From the NCBI GenBank assembly GCA_963682025.1, contig OY821520.1, positions 182,334,036 through 182,398,035 on the forward strand: a DNA stretch of 64,000 bases. The letters run 5' to 3'. Below are positions 58,795 through 64,000 of the stretch, piece by piece. The DNA comes from Cordilura impudica (taxonomy: Eukaryota; Arthropoda; Insecta; Diptera; Scathophagidae). The position numbers were made by a program, and so were the translations under genes. The notes beneath the pieces are model-generated. The model saw only the letters and a list, made by a program, of their open reading frames with translations. It was not told where the DNA came from and did no database searches. How positions within the stretch are numbered: position 1 is the first letter of the stretch; every line of letters starts with the position of its first letter.

Positions 58795-59090
58795 CAATGT
58801 GTACAGGATATATATCAGTTTTTCAATCCACTTGTAACGCATCGAACAAATAATTTGCGACGCCAGAACGAATATATATTCCTTGTTATACGACTTAAGT
58901 CAAAATAGCGATGTCCACCTGTCTGTCTGTTCAAATCATGCTCATTTACCAAATAAACCATCTTCCTGAGTATAATTAGTATAATATTGATTGCTATTCT
59001 CGTATTTCGGGCAGGTTGGTATATATTTGAAGCCTCTGGGGCCAATAGACATGTCGATGAGAGTAAGATAATAACCAATATGGTTATACG
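58795..59090. repeat. Family C repeat, longest copy
   Basis: Parallels 37,911-38,170 through GATATATATCAGTTTTTCA, GCGATGTCCACCTGTCTGTCTG and CCAAATAAACCATCTTCC. It has a short CTGT run as in DINE-type repeats. Ends are not defined. Confidence 0.5.
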
Positions 59091-59494
59091 CTCTTTAAGC
59101 GAACAAAAATGTAATTATATGTATTTACATTTAAGCTGATAGCATTTAGTAATTGCTTTCAATTCCTAAAATTATTTTATAAATTTTAAACATAATTGTA
59201 AATATTCTATTCAGTAAAATTCCCAACTTTTTCGAGTAAATGCCTATACAATGTACTCTATCAAATACCAAAAATTAAAGCCTCATTACCTGTTTCGGTT
59301 AACCGGACTTACTAGAAATACCGATCTCAGAAACGCTCGATATGTATTGGCAAAATAACCGGTCTACACGAGTAGACTGGTTAGTTCGAAGGACCAGATA
59401 TTAAGGGAATAATGGCTGGACAACCAACAGGATTGAGTGTAAGCTAAAATATTTGCATTATTTTATTATTTTTTTTTTTATAAATTTTTACATA
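59091..59494. other. Unassigned stretch
   Basis: A somewhat more complex patch at 59,280-59,440 (GTTTCGGTTAACCGGAC, ATAACCGGTCTACACGAG) contains no gene I recognise. Confidence 0.35.
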
Positions 59495-59972
59495 ACTAGA
59501 TATAACCCGGTGTGCTTCGCTACCCCCGCGCCTCCCACCCGAATCGTAATGAAAGGGCTCACGCAAAGTCCTAAGGCTCTCACTATTACAGTAATTCAGA
59601 TATATCACATATAATATTAAGCTTGTATGGGGGTGCCACGCGCATTTATTCAATCCCGCCCATTTTTTTTTTTTTTTTTTTGTCTGACTACTCACGTTAA
59701 TAATAGATGACCTGAGACAAATTTGCAAAGCTCTCTCTATCATAGTACTTAATATATATGATATTAAAAATATACTTTGTAAAAATATTTTTAAAAAAAT
59801 ACAGCCTGTAGCACTTCCCATATCCGCAGTAAGACTCTGTGAAAATTTCAGGAAGATCAGATGAGTAGTTACGGATATTACCTCCTACAAACAAACCAAC
59901 ACACATTACCTCTTTATTATGCTAGTATAGATTATTAGTATAGATTTTTTTATTTCGATACTTGCTGATATA

Positions 59973-60875
59973 CAGTGCGGCTAAAGTAACTATATGATTT
60001 GTTTTTTAAATAACTATTGAATGGAATGAAAAAAACAAAAAAATTTATGATAAAAAGAAAGTTTATTTTATGTTATTTTTTTACATTAATTATGAAAAAT
60101 AATATCAGTTAAATGAGAACCGTTTTCTCTAACGCAAAAATGTGCTCTTTTTATGGCATTTTCCATAACTTTGTTGAGTGTTTCTTGTGGTATACGATCA
60201 ATTTCTTCTTGAATGTTGTCCTTTAGTTGCTGCAAGGTTTGGGGCTTATTCACATAAACTTTGTCTTTGAGATAGCCCCACAAGAAAAGTGAAAATGCGC
60301 TTCGTCGGTCATCATTAAATTTGACAAAAAATTTTCATTTTGATCAACGAGATTTAAAACTGCTCTAGCATATTCCAAGCGCAATACGAAGTCCTCAGGA
60401 TTTAGTTTTTGGACTACTTGGATTTTGTAAGGGAAGAGGTGCAAATCGTGTTTTAAAATTCGCCGAAGAGTGCGGTCAGAAAGCTGCAACTGGGAAGATC
60501 GTCTTCTCGTTGATGTCTGCGGATTTTCTTCGACGCTCTGTCGCACAGCATCAATATTTTCGGCCGATCTGCCAGTTCGAGGTCTGCCCGTACGTCTTGA
60601 ATCTCCGACAGTCCCATATTCAGCAAAATTATTCACCAACGAACGAATGGTTGGACCCGTTGGAGCAGTTCTTACACGTTGAGTATTAATTATCGAACGA
60701 TGATTTTCAATGAATAGAAAAACAATCTTAGTTCTTTGCGCAATTGTATAGCGTTCCATTTTTAAATATTCTCCCAAGTTTAATTTCTGAAATAGGAAAA
60801 AAGAAAAAGTTAAATACTCGCAAGCAAAGAAGTTACAATTGTTTTACATCATATAGTAACTTTAGCCGCACCCTG
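59973..60875 (-). mobile_element. Internally deleted Tc1/mariner-superfamily element
   Basis: The 903-base element has matching ends CAGTGCGGCTAAAGTAACTA (59,973) and, reversed, CAGGGTGCGGCTAAAGTTAC (to 60,875), each bordered by TA, the Tc1/mariner target. Inside is a minus-strand transposase with its middle removed. It interrupts the family B repeat. The good condition of both ends suggests it could still be mobilised if a full-length relative supplied transposase. Confidence 0.85.
60086..60777 (-). pseudogene. Transposase (DUF4817-type HTH, DDE) with central deletion
   Basis: The start at 60,777 is followed by YTIAQRTKIVFLFIENHRS and GPTIRSLVNNFAEYGTVGD (N-terminal helix-turn-helix), then TGRPRTGRSAENIDAVRQSV, NPQTSTRRRSSQLQLSDRTL and LLMTDEAHFHF-like sequence (SNLMMTDEAHFHF) with the first catalytic Asp. 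The sequence then jumps, with a one-base frame change at about 60,285, to FFLWGYLKDKVYVNKPQTL and the C-terminus (stop near 60,086). About 130 residues with the second and third catalytic acids are missing. The frame before the deletion is clean over 160 codons. Same family as the decayed copy at 1.8-2.5 kb. Confidence 0.85.
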
Positions 60876-61189
60876 TACAATGTTTTTTGTTTTTTCATTC
60901 GGTACAACAATTATCAGATTTTTCGGCGTTCCTACCCTATACCAAGGTACATGTAGCTGCCCATGAGAAGGACATAGATTTTCCAAATTAGATCTGGCAA
61001 CACTTAACTATTGGCCTTGAATTTAGAATATCATTTGGCAATTTTTCTTTTAGCGATTTTTGATTTTGCCCATTTTTGATTTTGAAAATTTCTGTTTTTT
61101 GGGTGATTTTTATTTTGCGCGATTTTTGGGTTTGGCGATTTTTGATTTTAGCGATATATTTTCCACAACAAATCACATTGATAACTAAT

Positions 61190-62340
61190 GTACTTATCAA
61201 AAGACTGCCGCTGACGTAGTACTTCATATTTTTTACATAGGAGGTGCCACGCCCACTAATCCCATCCCGCCCAACTAACATTAATATCTGATGGACTCGT
61301 GCAAAATGTGGAGTCTTTCCCTTTTAAAGTACACCAGTTTTATGACTTAGATATCTACTTTGCATGGGCGGTGCTACGCCCACTGCTTCGATCACGCCCA
61401 TTTTTTTGTTCGACTAGTCACAAAAAGAAGCTGTTGGTTCACGCAAAGCCACAAAGCTCTCTCTTTTAGAGTACTCCAGATATATGACATTAAATAGTTG
61501 CTTTGCATGGGGAGTGCCATGTCCATTGGTGTGAACCCGACAATTTTTTGTTCGACTACTCATACTAAGATCTGATGGGCTCGTGCAAAGTGTCAAAGCT
61601 TCCTTTTTTTAATATACCAGTTATATGATATCATATATTTACTTTGTATGGGCGGTGCCACGCCCACTACTCCGAACACGCCCATTTTTTGTTCCACTAA
61701 TCACACAAATAACCTATGGGCTCACGCAAAGCCACAAAGCTCTCTCTTTTACAGTACTCCAGATATATGACATTAAATAATTACTTTGCATGGGGAGTGC
61801 CACACCCATTGGTGTGAACCCGCAAATTTTTTGTTCGACTACTCATACTAAGATCTAATGGGCTCGTGCAAAGTATCAAAGCTTCCCTTTTTTAGTACAC
61901 CAGTTATAAGATATCATATAACGCCCATTTTTTTTTCTAACTAATCACATGAATAACTTACGGGCTCACACAAAGTCCCAAGACTGTCACTATTACAGTA
62001 CTCCAGACATATCGCATTTTATATTTACTTTGTATGGCAGGTGTCACGCCTATTGGTCCAATACTGCCCATTTTATGTCCGACTACTCACATTAATTATA
62101 GCTGACATCAGACAAATTTGAAAAGCTCTATCTATCACAGTACTCGAGATATATAATATTGAATTATTACTTGTATGGGAGGTACCACGTCCACTTATCC
62201 GATCCCGACCATTTCCGACGTAGCTACTAATATTAATAATAGGTGACCTCACACAAATTTGCAAAGCTCTCCCTACCATAGTACTCATTATATATGATAT
62301 TAAAAATTTACTTTGTGTGGGAGGTGTCACGCCCACTAAA
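61190..62340 (+). repeat. Tandem array, 143-bp units in ~285-bp pairs
   Basis: Eight to nine units, each with GGGAGGTGCCACGCCCAC-type sequence, a CCCATTTTTTGTTCGACTAC stretch, GGGCTCACGCAAAG, CAAAGCTCTCTCTTTTA and CAGTACTCCAGATATATGAC. The GGTGC-CACGCCC blocks fall at about 61,245, 61,367, 61,509, 61,652, 61,795, 62,034, 62,180 and 62,325. Units at 61,367 and 61,652 resemble each other more than their neighbours, as do those at 61,509 and 61,795, giving a two-unit higher-order repeat. Confidence 0.8.
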
Positions 62341-62394
62341 AATATTGAAAAAATTATAGTCTATAGCACTTCCCATATCCGCAGTAAGACTCTG

Positions 62395-62830
62395 TGAAAT
62401 TTCATATTCCTGGGACCATGTTTAAAAATGTTCCCTTTTTACCCCCTTAAAATGCGAATTTCCAAAAATACATATTTTGGTTCGAGTCTGCGTCGTAAAA
62501 GGAACTTACGTTCAAAATTTGGTATTCCTGGGACCTTTTTAAAGATTTTTTTCAATGTCCCTTTTTGGACCGTTGTTACCCCATTTTATCCCCTAAAAAT
62601 GCGAATTTCCAAAAATCCTTATTTTGTTTCGAATCTGCGTCCCAAAAGGAACCGACATTCCAAATTTCATACTCCTAGGACCTTTTTAAAGATTTTTTAA
62701 AAATGCCATTTTCGGCCGTTTTTACACTTTTTAACCCCTAAAAATTCGAATTTCGAGAAATGCCGTCTTAGTGGACCTACGCTCTGTAAAAGGAACTTAC
62801 ATGCCAAATTTCAAGTTTCTAGGTTCAGCG
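62395..62830 (+). repeat. Tandem units with AAATTTCATATTCCTGGGACC
   Basis: Three units and a partial fourth start at about 62,397, 62,513, 62,661 and 62,811. Each holds TTCCTGGGACCTTTTTAAAG, CCCCTAAAAATGCGAATTTC and GTCTGCGTC.TAAAAGGAAC. The small plus-strand open frame covering them is a by-product. Confidence 0.75.
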
Positions 62831-63104
62831 GTTTGGGCTGGGCGATGATGAATGAGTCAGTCAGTCAGTCAGTCACTCACGCAACTCTTTTATATATATA
62901 GATTATATATTTACTTTGTGTGGGAGGTGCCACGTCCACTAAAAATATTTAAAAAAATTATAGCCTATAGCACTTCCCATATCTGCAGTAAGACTGTGAA
63001 AATTTCAGCCAGATCAGATGGGTAGTTACGGAGATTACCTCCAAGAAACAAACAAACAAAAAACACACATTACCTCTTTATTATATTGGTATAGATATAT
63101 TGCA

Positions 63105-64000
63105 TTAGGGCCCCCCTTCATTATATGGAGGAAAAAAAAAGTGTTAAAACTCTCGGTCTCACCACCTAGAAATATGCGAATAGTAAAAAAAGTGAGAAAT
63201 ACAAAGTTTTGGGCCAATCAAAAAACATTTATAGGGTGGTTTACGACAATTTCGTTCTATATTTTAATTTTTCCGACAAATTTTTATATAATTCGGGATC
63301 AGTATTAAATTATCCTTTCAAAAAGCTATAAAACTTCAATATCGAATAAAACCTCGCCAAGAAATATCAAATGCCTAAAAAAAACTAGGTCAGGAAATTT
63401 GATGGCATTTTTTTCAACTTTGCAAAATTGATTAAAGCCATTATTTTTTTTTTGTCTCCATACTTGTAAGGACTCCGACGTGATGTACTGTTTTATTACC
63501 ACGTTGTTAACCTATTGCGCATTAAGACCGAACATGGGAAATTTTTTTGATAAAAATTTGAAAACTCCTTTTTCAAGTTTTAAAAAATTTTGTTAAACAA
63601 AATTTAAAAAACTGGATCTAAAACTTAAAGGTTTTGTTAAATGCATATTACAGATTAACTGTGTGAATTTTTAAGTAAATTCCTTTACTAGCATTTTTTT
63701 GACAAGGATTTTATTTTTGCGGATTTAGAGAAAAATGGGATTTTAGTAAAATATTCTGTAAATGTACTATTTCTAAATACTTTGTATCAAAAATTCATCA
63801 CTTTTCTACTTTTAAATGTTATGTTTTATCTTAATAGCCTAAGGCTTCGGAAAAAAATAATATGACCCCATTAACCCTTTTCGAATTGGGGTCACATATG
63901 ACCCCAAGCTAATAAAGGACAATTTATTCAAAAAATTCAAATATTTTGTAAGTGTGCTGTTGAATTTTTAGATGCGACGCTTAAAATATAATAACCTAAT
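63105..64000 (+). repeat. Family E repeat, cut by the window end
   Basis: Starts TTAGGGCCCCCCTTCATTAT at 63,105. The stretch 63,770-63,855 is the reverse complement of 41,805-41,885, and 63,870-64,000 (ATTAACCCTTTTCG, GGGGTCACATATGACCCC) matches 41,612-41,745 directly. Between 63,180 and 63,760 there is extra AT-rich sequence with no counterpart at 41 kb. The right end lies outside the window. Confidence 0.6.

Larger units (their letters stand above)
59495..63100 (+). repeat. Family B tandem-repeat element, forward copy
   Basis: Opens with ATATAACCCGGTGTGCTTCGC near 59,499 after an ATAACTAG. It contains one GGGGGTGCCACGCGC unit at 59,628, then (after the nested Tc1/mariner insertion) a TCGCGATTTT minisatellite, a run of 143-bp units and a second set of ~117-150-bp units. 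It closes with AGTCAGTCAGTCAGTCACTC and TTTTATATATATAGATTATA near 62,855-62,905, followed by a further partial unit to 63,096. The structure suggests a Helitron-like non-autonomous element with tandem arrays; no protein is encoded. Confidence 0.6.

Noticed and set aside
61190..62340. Regularly spaced repeats that could suggest a CRISPR array
   Set aside because: Units of about 143 bases are repeated whole, without unique spacers, in a eukaryotic transposon-rich setting.
1..64000. tRNA, rRNA or other structural RNA genes
   Set aside because: I looked for tRNA box A/B patterns and rRNA-like conserved blocks and saw none convincing; a tRNAscan-SE or Rfam run would be needed to exclude them.

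Overview
The window is AT-rich eukaryotic DNA from an insect, most likely a higher (brachyceran, perhaps calyptrate) fly. The grounds are introns of 58-72 nt in the one recognisable host gene, many fly-type transposable elements (I- and Jockey-type LINEs, RTE, Tc1/mariner, Transib, hAT, Penelope-like, DINE-1-like repeats), a TATA-type promoter, and no bacterial gene organisation. The species cannot be named from this sequence.

Only one convincing host gene is present: a vanin-like/biotinidase-family amidohydrolase on the minus strand at 48.3-49.8 kb. It has three exons, the Glu/Lys/Cys triad, one apparent frameshift, and no visible last exon. Just downstream of its last visible exon lies about 1 kb of perfect AACAT satellite edged by CCTAA units. 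Nearly everything else is transposon or repeat.

Layout. 0-5 kb: an inverted-repeat MITE, a perfect 70-bp foldback with a hammerhead-like core, a dead Tc1/mariner-type transposase, and the first of many copies of a DINE-1-like repeat (family A). 5-15 kb: a Transib (RAG1-related) relic whose duplicated 5' part was hit by an almost full-length I-clade LINE with 12-bp target duplications. 15-21 kb: fragments of Tc1 and RTE, a family A copy split by a solo LTR with a 5-bp duplication, and a family A copy nested in another. 22-26 kb: a long-inverted-repeat element with a perfect 8-bp duplication and a broken hAT-like transposase, itself hit by family A. 26-33 kb: a TTTTCTTAAAAA minisatellite, then plain AT-rich DNA with one more GC-rich patch at 30.1-31.06 kb. 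33-41.6 kb: an errantivirus-type env remnant, Tc3-like and LINE fragments, a 122-bp tandem array, and an RTE 3' end. 42.3-46.7 kb: a second long-inverted-repeat element of the same transposase family, carrying a nested 974-bp hAT element. 50-64 kb: family A, two oppositely oriented copies of a tandem-repeat element (family B), a Jockey-type relic with a nested Penelope-like fragment (GIY-YIG domain and inverted terminal repeats), a mariner relic, and an internally deleted Tc1/mariner element with both ends intact.

The insertions are layered, so their relative ages can be read. Family A is younger than several hosts, but one copy is older than the solo LTR inside it. The LINE is younger than the Transib duplication. 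The Penelope fragment is younger than the Jockey relic. I do not see an obvious new multi-gene system. The most unusual items are the two long-inverted-repeat hAT-like elements, the filled and empty site pair for family A, the Penelope-like inverted structures with hammerhead-like cores, and the satellite beside the vanin-like gene.
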